64,000 nt of DNA from Devosia indica. Its GTDB lineage: Bacteria > Pseudomonadota > Alphaproteobacteria > Rhizobiales > Devosiaceae. The position numbers and the translations under genes are program-made. The notes beneath the pieces are model-generated. The model was not told the origin of the DNA. It ran no database searches and was given only the letters and a program-made list of their open reading frames with translations. The stretch covers positions 88,761 to 152,760 of the forward strand of contig NZ_PYVZ01000010.1 in assembly GCF_003056405.1 (NCBI RefSeq). Reading direction: 5' to 3'. The first letter of the stretch is position 1. Each line of letters starts with the position of its first letter. Shown piece by piece: positions 1 to 8,224 of this stretch.

Positions 1-524
1 ATCAAGGCCTGCGCGTCATCGCCGCGGTTGTCACCGACCATGGCCCAGGCACGCAGAATGCCGGCCGTAATGCCGCTAAAGCTGTCCTGCGAAATCTGGC
101 TGAGCTGCCGCACGGCGGAATCGTAGCGCCTTTCCTTGAGCGCCTCGGAGGCCACCACCAGCTCGGCCAGCTCATTGGCCGGATCGAGTTCGAGCATGCG
201 CCGCGCCGTGGAGGCGGCCTTGCCGATCTGCCCATCGGTGGCGAGCGCCACAAAGGCCCGTTCGACCAGAATGGGATTGTCCCAATCGGCCTGGGCAGCA
301 TCGGAGAAATAGCGCGCGGCCTCGTCCGTCCGCAGATCCTTGAGCGCCTGCTGCCCGGCCATATAGGAGCCAGTGACGCTGGGCCGGAACAGTTTGAGCA
401 TGTCCTGCGCGGCCTGACGCAAGCCCGCAGATGCCTCGCTCTGGGCCGCCAGGGGTGTCGCCATCAGGGCAAGCATGGCAGCCATTGCGAGGCGCCATAC
501 CGGTCGATTGGAAAGCAGGGTCAC
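1..524 (-). CDS. TPR-type secreted protein, N-terminal part (runs off the window edge)
   Basis: The minus-strand frame opens with GTG at 524-522, preceded by AGGGAGAA at 541-534, and stays open to base 1, so only about 174 residues are visible. The start gives a basic n-region, a hydrophobic core with LALMATPLAA and a likely signal-peptidase site before QSEAS, so the protein is probably exported. The rest is alanine-rich helical sequence with TPR-like spacing (for example DEAARYFSDAA and ARRMLELDPANELA). TPR proteins usually act as protein-interaction scaffolds. No catalytic motif is visible. It lies downstream of ETF-QO on the same strand with about 100 bp between them. The repeat number and the C-terminus cannot be judged from here. 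Confidence 0.75.
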   Translation of the reverse strand, partial: MTLLSNRPVWRLAMAAMLALMATPLAAQSEASAGLRQAAQDMLKLFRPSVTGSYMAGQQALKDLRTDEAARYFSDAAQADWDNPILVERAFVALATDGQIGKAASTARRMLELDPANELAELVVASEALKERRYDSAVRQLSQISQDSFSGITAGILRAWAMVGDNRGDDAQAL

Positions 525-621
525 GTGCTCAAATTCTCCCTATGCCATTGCTGGCTGCGTTTGGGCGCAAAGATTGTCCGTTTTGCGACTGCGCCGCAAG
601 GGCAGCGCCCGCTTCGCATGG

Positions 622-2274
622 TCACATTCCGCTGTAGTTGGGCCCACTGCCGCCCTCGGGGGGCACCCAGGTGATGTTGCGGGCCGGATCCTTGATGTCG
701 CAGGTCTTGCAATGCACGCAATTGGCCGGGTGAATACGGAAGACCGGCGCGCCGTGTTCCTCGGCCATTTCATAAACGCCCGCAGGGCAATAGAGCGGCG
801 CCGGCTCACCATAGCGCGGCAGATTTTCGCTGACCGGTACGGACGGATCAGCCAGCTTGAGGTGTACCGGCTGATCCTCGTCATGGGCGAGATTGGCCAG
901 AAATACCGAGGACGACCGATCAAAGGTCGCCTTGCCGTCAGGACGGGCATATTGGCGCGGTGTGACCTCGTCCAAAGTCTTCAGCTTGGCCGAATCAGGC
1001 GTGTTCCAGCGCAGCGTGCCGAAGGGGGAAAAGCGCAGCACGGTCTGGCACCACATGTCGAAGCCGCCCAGAAACGCGCCAAGCAGCGTGCCGAACCGGC
1101 CCCAGAGCGGCTTGAGATTGCGCACGCCGGTCAGTTCTTTTTCGATACCGGTCGAGAGGATGTGGTGCCCAAGATCGGCAATCCGGTCATGCTGGCGCCC
1201 GGCAGCGATGGCATCGCCGACCGCGTCAGCAGCCCCGATGCCGGACAGAATGGCATTGTGGATGGCTTTGAGGCGCGGGGCATTCATGAACCCGGCCGCA
1301 CAGCCGATCAGCCCGCCCCCCTCGAAGGCCAGATCGGGGATGGCCTGCAATCCACCAGCGGTCAGCGAACGGGCGCCATAGCTGATGCGGGTCGCCCCTT
1401 CGAGCAGGCGGGCGATGGAGGGATGGGTCTTGAAGCGCTGGAATTCGTCAAAGGGCGAGAGCGTGGGGTCGGCATAGTCAAGATGCACGACCAGCCCGAG
1501 ATAGAGCCTGTTGTCCTGGGCGTGATAGGCAAAGCCGCCCCCGCCAGTCGCGTTATCGAGCGGGAATCCCAGATAGTGGTCGACCCGCCCCGCCTGATGC
1601 CGCTCTGCTGGAATTTCCCAGACTTCCTTGATGCCAAGGCCAAATTTTTGCGGGCTGGCATTCTGGTCGAGTGCGAAATCGCCGATGATCTGCTTGGCCA
1701 AGGAGCCGCGCGCGCCTTCGGCGATCAGGGTATATTTCGCTTCAAGCGCAATACCCTCTGCGTGTCCGGGCTTGGGATTGCCGTCTGCATCCAGGCCAAG
1801 ATCGCCGGTGATGATGCCGCGCACCGGGCCATCGCCACTTCGCAGCACATCGACCGCCGCGGTCATGGGGAAAATATCGACGCCCAGTTCAGCCGCCTGT
1901 TCACCCAGCCAGCGCACCAGATCGCCCAGGCTGACGATAATACCATCCCTGGTCCGCATCTGCGGCGGTACCAGCACGTGGGGAAAGGCGAAATCCGCCG
2001 ACCGGGTGAGGAAGTGATAGGTGTCCCTGGATACATCGGGACCGACCGGCGCGCCCTTGAGGCGCCAGTCAGGGATCAGGGCATCAAGGCCCACCGGGTC
2101 CATCACCGCGCCCGAAAGGATATGTCCACCGATTTCGGCGGCCTTTTCCACGACAGTGACGGCAAGCTCGGGATAACGCTGCTTGAGCCGAATGGCCGCG
2201 GCCAGACCGGACGGACCGGCGCCGACGATCAGCACATCTGTCGGAAGCGTTTCGCGATTGCCGGCTTCTGCCAT
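622..2274 (-). CDS. etfD: Electron transfer flavoprotein-ubiquinone oxidoreductase (ETF-QO)
   Basis: This 550-residue protein passes electrons from reduced ETF (fatty-acid and amino-acid oxidation) to ubiquinone at the inner membrane. The N-terminus holds the FAD Rossmann motif VGAGPSGLAAA. The C-terminus has the ferredoxin-like 4Fe-4S ligands CPAGVY and NCVHCKTCDIKDP, followed by the family ending WVPPEGGSGPNYSGM. The length is that expected for the family. I chose ATG at 2274 (MAEAGNRE) over an upstream in-frame start at 2343, because AGGTG lies about 10 bases before it and the extra residues would be low-complexity. It diverges from the uracil-DNA glycosylase gene, leaving about 68 bp for both promoters. 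Confidence 0.96.
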   Translation of the reverse strand: MAEAGNRETLPTDVLIVGAGPSGLAAAIRLKQRYPELAVTVVEKAAEIGGHILSGAVMDPVGLDALIPDWRLKGAPVGPDVSRDTYHFLTRSADFAFPHVLVPPQMRTRDGIIVSLGDLVRWLGEQAAELGVDIFPMTAAVDVLRSGDGPVRGIITGDLGLDADGNPKPGHAEGIALEAKYTLIAEGARGSLAKQIIGDFALDQNASPQKFGLGIKEVWEIPAERHQAGRVDHYLGFPLDNATGGGGFAYHAQDNRLYLGLVVHLDYADPTLSPFDEFQRFKTHPSIARLLEGATRISYGARSLTAGGLQAIPDLAFEGGGLIGCAAGFMNAPRLKAIHNAILSGIGAADAVGDAIAAGRQHDRIADLGHHILSTGIEKELTGVRNLKPLWGRFGTLLGAFLGGFDMWCQTVLRFSPFGTLRWNTPDSAKLKTLDEVTPRQYARPDGKATFDRSSSVFLANLAHDEDQPVHLKLADPSVPVSENLPRYGEPAPLYCPAGVYEMAEEHGAPVFRIHPANCVHCKTCDIKDPARNITWVPPEGGSGPNYSGM

Positions 2275-2342
2275 TGGAAATGCACCTTTGGGGCTTGGAG
2301 GGCGACTGGTTCCCTTGGACGGGGTGTGACATAACGGGCCCA

Positions 2343-3155
2343 ATGTCTCAAGATCGACCGCTCAACAATGCCGAACTGCTCTCGGTGCTCGACTGGTATC
2401 GGGCCGCCGGGGTGGATTTGGCCGTGCTTGACGAACCGGTCGACCGCTTTGCCCAGAAGCCGCCAATGCCAGCGGCGATGCCGCCGCGCGCGGCACCGGC
2501 CGGTGCGGCACCGGCAGCGCCCCCACCCCTTTCCGGCCCGGTTGGCGGCGATCCGAGCGAAGCCCGTCAATTGGCGGCGTCGGCCCAATCGCTTGATGCC
2601 CTGCGCGCTGCGCTTGAACGCTATGATGGCTGCGGGCTGAAATTCCGTGCCACGCAACTGGTGTTTGCCGATGGCAATCCGGACGCCAAAATCATGCTGA
2701 TCGGCGAAGCCCCCGGGGCTGAAGAGGACCGGCAGGGCAAACCCTTTGTCGGCCGGTCGGGTCAATTGCTCGACCGCATGCTCGGTGCCATCGGGCTGGA
2801 CCGCACATCGGTCTATATCGTCAACACGGTGCCCTGGCGTCCGCCCGGCAATCGCACGCCGACGCCCGAGGAAATGGAATTGTGCCTGCCCTTCCTAAAC
2901 CGGCAGGTGGAACTGGTCGCGCCCAGCCTGGTGATGACGCTGGGTGGCCCCGCCATGCAGACCGTGTTCAAGACCACCAGCGGCATCATAAAGATGCGTG
3001 GCAGATGGCAGGACGTGACCATTGGCACCCATACTGTGCCGGCCCTGCCCACGCTGCACCCGGCCTATCTGCTGCGCAATCCGCCGGCCAAGCAACAGGC
3101 CTGGCGGGACCTGCTGAGCTTCCGGCAGCGTGTGGACGAACTCGGGCTCGCCTGA
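2343..3155 (+). CDS. Family-4-like uracil-DNA glycosylase
   Basis: The predicted role is to excise uracil from DNA in base-excision repair. The 270-residue product has motif [19 protein letters not shown] and the C-terminal motif HPAYLLRNP of the family-4 superfamily, after an Ala/Pro-rich N-terminal linker (residues about 40-70). Family-4 enzymes usually hold a 4Fe-4S cluster with four Cys. Here only Cys97 and Cys181 remain; the first position of the CxxC pair is Tyr, and the third ligand position, before RPPGNR, is Trp165. ATG 2343 (MSQDRPLNN) starts the conserved part; an upstream in-frame ATG at 2274 would overlap the divergent ETF-QO start. The MFS gene follows 90 bp downstream. Confidence 0.9.
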   Translation: MSQDRPLNNAELLSVLDWYRAAGVDLAVLDEPVDRFAQKPPMPAAMPPRAAPAGAAPAAPPPLSGPVGGDPSEARQLAASAQSLDALRAALERYDGCGLKFRATQLVFADGNPDAKIMLIGEAPGAEEDRQGKPFVGRSGQLLDRMLGAIGLDRTSVYIVNTVPWRPPGNRTPTPEEMELCLPFLNRQVELVAPSLVMTLGGPAMQTVFKTTSGIIKMRGRWQDVTIGTHTVPALPTLHPAYLLRNPPAKQQAWRDLLSFRQRVDELGLA

Positions 3156-3245
3156 TCCGGATTTCGGGACTATCCAGCGCAACTGAACGCGCTATGGTCG
3201 CGTTCGTGTGATTTGCAACGCTCTACCTGAAGGCCGAACTGCGTC

Positions 3246-4571
3246 ATGGCTTCCGTCGTCAAGATTTATGCCCTGTTCCTGGGGTCAGCCCTGCTCATGT
3301 TCGGTGGCGGCCTGCAGGGGCTGCTGCTGTCGGTCCGTGGCGCCGAAGAGAATTTCTCGCTATTGGCGCTGGGCCTGATCGGCACGGGCTGGTCGATCGG
3401 TTTCGTGGCCGGGTCCCTGGCCGTGCCGCTGGTGGTTCGCAAGGTGGGGCATATCCGCGCCTTCTCGGTGATGGCGGCCATCGGCACGGTCACGATCCTG
3501 CTCAACCTGCTGTGGATCAACGACATTAGCTGGATCGTGCTGCGCGCGCTTTCCGGCTTCTGCTTTGCCGGCGCGGCGATGATCGTGGAAAGCTGGCTCA
3601 ACGAAGTGGCCGACAACCGCAGCCGCGGCACGATCTTTTCGATCTATGTGACGATCAACATGGCCGCGTCGACCCTGGGGCAGATTGCCATGTCGGTCAC
3701 TGGCACCGCGGGCTATATACCCTTTGTCATCGGCGCGATCAGCTTCATCTGCGCGGTGCTGCCCACGGCCCTCACGTCGAGCCCGCAACCCAAGCCGCTG
3801 CAGTCGGCCCGGCTCGATCTCAAACTGCTCTACCGGACCTCGCCGGTTGCCGCCATTGCGGCCTTTTCTTGCGGCATGGCCAATGGCGCCTTCGGCACGC
3901 TGGCGCCGGTCTATGGCTATGAGCAGGGGCTGGATGCAGGCGGAATCGCCTTGCTGTTCGCCGTGGCGGCTATTCTGGGTGCGGTGGCGCAGGTGCCGTT
4001 CGGGCGCCTGTCCGACCGCGTCGACCGCCGCCTGGTGCTGATTGGCCTATCTGGTTTTGCGGCCGTGGTGGGCGCGCTGACGGTGCTGATCAATCCCGGC
4101 GCCGGCTGGGGCATGTATGTGCTGTTTGCCGCCTATGGCTTTGCCGCCAACCCCATCTATGCGGTCGCGGTTGCCCATGCCAACGACTTTGCCCGCGATG
4201 GGGACTTTGCCAAGATCGCCGGGGGCATGCTGCTCATTCTGGGGGTGGGCCTCGCCATCGGCCCTGCGGTTGCCTCGCTGATCATGGGTGCCTGGCACCC
4301 GGTCGGCCTGTTCCTCGTCACGGCCACGTTCCACGGGGCATTGGCGGGCGCCGCCTATCTGCGGATGCGGGTGCGCAAGAGTGTGGACGCCGCCGAGCGC
4401 GCGCCGTTCCAGGCGATGAGCGACAAGCAGGTGACACCCGAGACCTTTGTTCTGGACCCGCGGGCTGATAGTGAAGCCGACGAGTTCGTGGCCGGCGGGG
4501 AAGATCCGGTGCCCGAGGAACTGATCGAGACGCTGGAGGATGATGGCGATGTTCAAAACGGAAAAGTTTGA
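3246..4571 (+). CDS. MFS transporter (YcaD-like)
   Basis: This is a 441-residue inner-membrane protein with about 12 hydrophobic segments, including FLGSALLMFGGGLQGLLLS at the start. Loop motifs such as GRLSDRVDRR after segment 8 match the MFS A-like motif. It should be a secondary transporter, and the substrate cannot be read from the sequence. The last 60 residues form an acidic cytoplasmic tail (DSEADEFVAGGEDPVPEEL). Its 3' end overlaps the start of moaB by 23 bases, so the two are probably translated together. It lies in the same direction as the upstream glycosylase gene, possibly in one transcript. Confidence 0.88.
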   Translation: MASVVKIYALFLGSALLMFGGGLQGLLLSVRGAEENFSLLALGLIGTGWSIGFVAGSLAVPLVVRKVGHIRAFSVMAAIGTVTILLNLLWINDISWIVLRALSGFCFAGAAMIVESWLNEVADNRSRGTIFSIYVTINMAASTLGQIAMSVTGTAGYIPFVIGAISFICAVLPTALTSSPQPKPLQSARLDLKLLYRTSPVAAIAAFSCGMANGAFGTLAPVYGYEQGLDAGGIALLFAVAAILGAVAQVPFGRLSDRVDRRLVLIGLSGFAAVVGALTVLINPGAGWGMYVLFAAYGFAANPIYAVAVAHANDFARDGDFAKIAGGMLLILGVGLAIGPAVASLIMGAWHPVGLFLVTATFHGALAGAAYLRMRVRKSVDAAERAPFQAMSDKQVTPETFVLDPRADSEADEFVAGGEDPVPEELIETLEDDGDVQNGKV

Positions 4572-5085
4572 GGACCGGGCCTTCAAGCCACTTTCCATCG
4601 CCGTCATTGCCGTCTCCGACACGCGCACGCTGGAGACCGATACCGGCGGCGCGCTGCTCAAATCCCTGCTTGAGGCCGATGGGCATCACTGCTTCGAACG
4701 GCAGGTGGTGCGTGACGAGATCCAGCTCGTGCGCGCCGCCGTGCAGGCCTATGTCGCCACCCCCCGGGTCGATGTGATCCTGACCACCGGCGGCACCGGC
4801 TTTTCCGGGCGCGACATCACACCGGAAGCTGTCGAACCGCTGTTCGACAAGCGCATGGAAGGCTTCTCGGTGCTGTTCCACCAATATTCAGCGACCACCG
4901 TGGGTACATCTTCGCTGCAATCGCGAGCCACGGCCGGGCTGATCGGCACGACGTTCGTCTTCTGCCTGCCCGGTTCGCGCGGCGCCTGCCGCGACGCCTG
5001 GGAAGGCATCCTCACCCACCAGCTCGACTACCGGCACAAGCCGTGCAATTTCGTCGAACTGATGCCCCGGCTCGACGAGCGCTGA
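4549..5085 (+). CDS. moaB: Molybdenum cofactor biosynthesis protein B (MoaB)
   Basis: The 178-residue protein belongs to the MoaB/MogA molybdopterin-binding fold and should act in molybdopterin adenylylation. The N-terminal strand IAVIAVSDTRT and the signature TTGGTGFSGRDITPEAV (about residues 79-95) are intact, as is the family C-terminus with LPGSRGACRDAWEGI. Three in-frame ATGs are clustered at 4540, 4543 and 4549. GGAGG at 4535-4539 has the right 9-base spacing only for the third, so I chose 4549. It overlaps the end of the MFS gene by 23 bases. It converges with the diguanylate cyclase gene, with only 7 bases between the stops. Confidence 0.95.
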   Translation: MFKTEKFEDRAFKPLSIAVIAVSDTRTLETDTGGALLKSLLEADGHHCFERQVVRDEIQLVRAAVQAYVATPRVDVILTTGGTGFSGRDITPEAVEPLFDKRMEGFSVLFHQYSATTVGTSSLQSRATAGLIGTTFVFCLPGSRGACRDAWEGILTHQLDYRHKPCNFVELMPRLDER

Positions 5086-5092
5086 TGTCTGC

Positions 5093-6253
5093 TCACGCAG
5101 CGCTGCGGCTGATTGGTTGCAGCCTGTCATTGCGGGCGAACATCACCTGGTTCCGGCCCGCTTCCTTGGCGGCATAGAGCGCCGCATCGGCACGGTTGAA
5201 AGCCGGGCGCCAGGTCTCCTCATCGAGACCGGCTTCGGACACGCCCAGGCAAACGGTGACCTGCCGGTCGATGCCTGCCGGCCGCCAGTCATGGCCGGCG
5301 CAGGTCACGCGGATCGCGTGGGCCAGCGCGCCGCCTTCGCTCAAGGATGCCTGCGGAACGACCACCACGAATTCCTCGCCACCAAAGCGGGCAATGATCG
5401 CCTTGTCCGGCAGGGTCGAGCGCAGGATATCGGCCAACCCGACCAGCACCAGGTCACCGGCATCATGGCCGTAACGGTCATTGATCTGCTTGAAGTGGTC
5501 GATATCCACGGTCAGCAAGGCCCCGCGCTGGCGCTTCTCGATCAGTGATTTGGTTGCAGCGTCAAAGCCGCGCCGGTTGAGCAGCCCGCTCAGCGGGTCC
5601 CGGTCCGCCGCTTCGCGATATTTCGCCATGGCATCGAGCGAATAGGTGGCCAGGGCCGACAGGCCGAACCAGATGCCGAACACACTGCCCGTCAATTGCA
5701 TGAGATAGGCATATTCGCTGCCAAACAGCTGCGCCACCTCGACCTGCGCCGGAAACACCAGCCCATAGGTGATCGCCGAAAGGAGGTTAACTGCCACGCT
5801 CAGCAGAGCACATAGGCCAAGCGTGATATCCACGCTGCTGCGCATGTGCCGCCAGGCGAGCAGGCCGAAAGCGAGCAGTACGCCCACCCCCATATCGATG
5901 GCCAGCACACTCAGGGCGAGGCTGTCAAAGACCATGACGGCGATCAGATCCAGCCCGAGAAAGGCGAGCAACACAATGGTCCGTATCACGCGCCGCAGCG
6001 ATTGGTTGTGACGGGCCAGGATCGCCTCGCCAAACATCGAATACGCCACCAGATAGCAGGCATCCGAAAGAACGGTCTGGATGGCGGGATCGAAGGGCGG
6101 CAGGTAGAGCAGCGCGGCCAAGGCGCTCAAGCCATAGGCCAGACCCCAGCGCCAGGCCGAGTCAATGCCGGTCCGCTGCAGCCAGCAGAACACGGCGGCA
6201 AAGGAGAGCTGGATCAGCGGCGCCAGGATGGCGAAGTTGTCTTGGGTATCCAT
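5093..6253 (-). CDS. Membrane-bound diguanylate cyclase (GGDEF)
   Basis: The 386-residue protein has about six N-terminal membrane segments (residues 10-220) and then one GGDEF domain. That domain has the entry motif DPLSGLLNRRGFD, the substrate segment TVDIDHFKQINDRYGHDAGD and an intact active site, FGGEEF. It should make cyclic-di-GMP from two GTP. The allosteric RxxD inhibitory site normally found five residues before GGEEF is not present. The true start is ATG 6253 (MDTQDNF) with GGAGGA six bases upstream. The open frame reaches further back to 6757 but only as antisense to the MFS gene. No EAL domain is attached, and it converges with moaB. Confidence 0.93.
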   Translation of the reverse strand: MDTQDNFAILAPLIQLSFAAVFCWLQRTGIDSAWRWGLAYGLSALAALLYLPPFDPAIQTVLSDACYLVAYSMFGEAILARHNQSLRRVIRTIVLLAFLGLDLIAVMVFDSLALSVLAIDMGVGVLLAFGLLAWRHMRSSVDITLGLCALLSVAVNLLSAITYGLVFPAQVEVAQLFGSEYAYLMQLTGSVFGIWFGLSALATYSLDAMAKYREAADRDPLSGLLNRRGFDAATKSLIEKRQRGALLTVDIDHFKQINDRYGHDAGDLVLVGLADILRSTLPDKAIIARFGGEEFVVVVPQASLSEGGALAHAIRVTCAGHDWRPAGIDRQVTVCLGVSEAGLDEETWRPAFNRADAALYAAKEAGRNQVMFARNDRLQPISRSAA

Positions 6254-6310
6254 CGGACATCCTCCAGCTCCAGCACTAGCCCGCATTGGTAATGAAATGG
6301 TTGGCGCCAA

Positions 6311-6340
6311 GAAAAACTCCCGCCCTTTTGGGGGCGGGAG
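6311..6340 (-). terminator. Rho-independent terminator of the DHA2 MFS gene
   Basis: A 9-10 bp perfect stem (CTCCCGCCC/GGGCGGGAG, 6317-6340) is followed on the minus strand by a run of T (AAAAA at 6312-6316 on the plus strand). It lies 27 bp past the stop of the MFS gene and before the cyclase start, so the two minus-strand genes are probably separate transcription units. Confidence 0.85.
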
Positions 6341-6366
6341 CTGGAAGTTATTGTTGCAGGGTAGCG

Positions 6367-7854
6367 TCAGTGACCACCGCCATGGCCCGGTGCTCCGCCC
6401 TCGGGCTTGCGGATGAAGAAGGCCGCAAGGATAGCAAAGAGCGAGATGATCGCGCCGACCAGGAACGCGGCACGGATGCCGCCGGCCAGGGCCTCGACCG
6501 GCTCCACTCCCTCGGCCGTAAGCGCCGCGGTGCGAATGGTCATCAACGCCACGAACAAGGCAATGCCCGCCGCGCCGGCCAATTGCTGGATCGAGCCCAG
6601 CACTGCCGAGGCGTGCGAGTAAAGCTCCATGCGTACCGATCCCATGGACGAAGTGAAGACCGGGGTAAAGATCAGCGCCAGGCCGACACTGAGCACCACA
6701 TGGCCGGCCAGCAAAGCCCAGGGCGCGGTGTCCTGCCCCACAGTGGTCAGCGCCCAAAGTACGGCCGAGACCAGAACGGCGCCCGGCACGGCCAGCACCC
6801 TGGGGCCGACGCGGTCATAAAGCCGGCCGACGACCGGGCCGAGCAGGCCCATGATCAGACCGCCAGGCAACAGCAGCAGGCCGGTTTCGAGCGTGTCGAG
6901 CCCGACCACGTTCTGGGTATAGATGGGTAGCAGGATGACGGTGCCGAACAGGGCCATCATGGCCACCAGCATCATCGAGACCGACACGGTATAGTTGCGC
7001 GACTGGAACACGCGCAGGTCAAGCAGGGCCTTGTCGTCGCGCTGCAGGCCGAATTGGCGCCAGGCAAACAGCCCCATGGCGATCACGCCGACGGCGATCG
7101 GCAGCCAGAGCGGCACCGGCCCCGCCTCGCCAGTATGGGCAAAGCTCTCGCCAAAGCTCGACAGGCCATAGACCAGACCGCCAAAGGCAAAGGCCGACAG
7201 GATCACCGACAGCACATCGAGCGGGGCATAGCGGGGGGTCGAGACATTGCGGATGCGCAGCGCGCCCAGCACCAGTGCCGCAATGGCAATGGGCAAGGTG
7301 AAATAGAACATGAAGCGCCAGTCGAAATTGGCCAAGATGAACCCGCCAATGGTCGGGCCGATGGCCGGGGCCACCGACATGACGATGGAAATATTGCCCA
7401 TGGTCTTGCCGCGCGATTCGGGTGGCACAAGGGTCATCACAGTGGTCATCAGCAAAGGCATCATGATGGCGGTGCCGATGGCCTGAATGACGCGCCCGAC
7501 GATCAGCAGTTCAAGGCCCGGCGCCAGGGCGCAGGCCAATGTGCCAGTCGAAAAGATAGCCATGGCGAGCATGAAGATCGGCCGGGTATTGATCCGCTGC
7601 AGCAGGAAGCCGGTGATCGGGATCACCACCGCCATGGTCAAGAGGAAGCCCGTGGTCAGCCATTGGGCCGCGCTGGCGGTAACGCCGAGGTCGCCCATCA
7701 GATGCGGAATGGCCACGCTCATGATGGTTTCGTTGAGAAACACGACAAAGGTCGAGACCAGCAGGATGGCGATGACCAGCCTGTTGCGTGCGGCATTGTC
7801 GGGATGGTGCGGCGCGATCTCGGCCGTCTCATCCAATGTGGCTTGCAGTGTCAT
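6367..7854 (-). CDS. DHA2-family MFS drug efflux transporter (EmrB/QacA type)
   Basis: This 495-residue inner-membrane protein has about 14 hydrophobic segments, typical of proton-driven DHA2 multidrug exporters. It carries the motif-C-like segment APAIGPTIGGFI, LNETIMSVAIPHLMGDLG in the first helix (motif D1-like), and WLTTGFLLTMAVVIP in the second. The C-terminus ends with a His/Gly-rich GHGGGH. No membrane fusion partner (EmrA) is adjacent, so the substrate and any outer-membrane route are unknown. ATG 7854 is preceded by GAGGG. A strong terminator follows the stop. Confidence 0.9.
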   Translation of the reverse strand: MTLQATLDETAEIAPHHPDNAARNRLVIAILLVSTFVVFLNETIMSVAIPHLMGDLGVTASAAQWLTTGFLLTMAVVIPITGFLLQRINTRPIFMLAMAIFSTGTLACALAPGLELLIVGRVIQAIGTAIMMPLLMTTVMTLVPPESRGKTMGNISIVMSVAPAIGPTIGGFILANFDWRFMFYFTLPIAIAALVLGALRIRNVSTPRYAPLDVLSVILSAFAFGGLVYGLSSFGESFAHTGEAGPVPLWLPIAVGVIAMGLFAWRQFGLQRDDKALLDLRVFQSRNYTVSVSMMLVAMMALFGTVILLPIYTQNVVGLDTLETGLLLLPGGLIMGLLGPVVGRLYDRVGPRVLAVPGAVLVSAVLWALTTVGQDTAPWALLAGHVVLSVGLALIFTPVFTSSMGSVRMELYSHASAVLGSIQQLAGAAGIALFVALMTIRTAALTAEGVEPVEALAGGIRAAFLVGAIISLFAILAAFFIRKPEGGAPGHGGGH

Positions 7855-8224
7855 GTGTCGTAACCCTCATCACGAATAGCGTGTCGCCCATGCGACGGCC
7901 GGCGCCGTCAGCTTTCGACACGGGAATTGCAAAAATCGCGCGACAGCCAGTGTCAGCAGCATGAATTTCGGGGCCCTGCGTGCCTTCAACGAGACGAGCG
8001 CAGCGCACAATTGCGGATGGCCGATAAAGCCGGTTGGGCTCGGTTTCCTACGCCCGGATCGGGCTGCGGTAAAGTCTTGTAATGCATGGGCGCCATGCTG
8101 ATATCTGTCACGGCAGCCAGCTTTGCCGCATACATGTTCTTGTTCTGTTCTATTCAACCTGATAACTTTCCAATGCGTTGGAGGAGAGACGATTCCCTTC
8201 CGCGTCGAGGCAGGAGACAGAACC
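7855..8224. other. 370-bp intergenic region between the DHA2 MFS and radical SAM genes
   Basis: This region lies between two divergent genes and should hold both promoters. Apart from the LexA-type box at 8136-8150 and GGAG-type ribosome-binding sequences close to 8225, I see no gene, RNA or repeat. The base composition is slightly lower in GC around 8125-8175. Confidence 0.5.
8136..8150 (+). promoter_or_regulatory. Candidate LexA (SOS) box GTTC-N7-GTTC
   Basis: The two half-sites GTTC at 8136-8139 and 8147-8150 are seven bases apart, which is exactly the direct-repeat LexA operator known from alphaproteobacteria. It lies 74 bases before the ATG of the radical SAM gene, a suitable place for repression. 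A GATAAC sequence at about 8160-8165 could be part of the -10 region. Only one copy was seen, and such a motif can occur by chance. Confidence 0.55.

Noticed and set aside
475..2334. Long plus-strand open frame opposite ETF-QO
   Set aside because: It is antisense to a clear ETF-QO gene, has no recognisable domain, and has the Gly/Arg/His-rich composition typical of shadow frames in high-GC DNA. The same applies to long frames at 32819-34786, 42417-44123 and 18677-20668.
5380..5420. Inhibitory RxxD site in the diguanylate cyclase
   Set aside because: The residues five positions before GGEEF are not R and D in the right places.
6254..6757. N-terminal extension of the diguanylate cyclase
   Set aside because: The extension is antisense to the DHA2 transporter and crosses its terminator; ATG 6253 has a proper ribosome-binding site.
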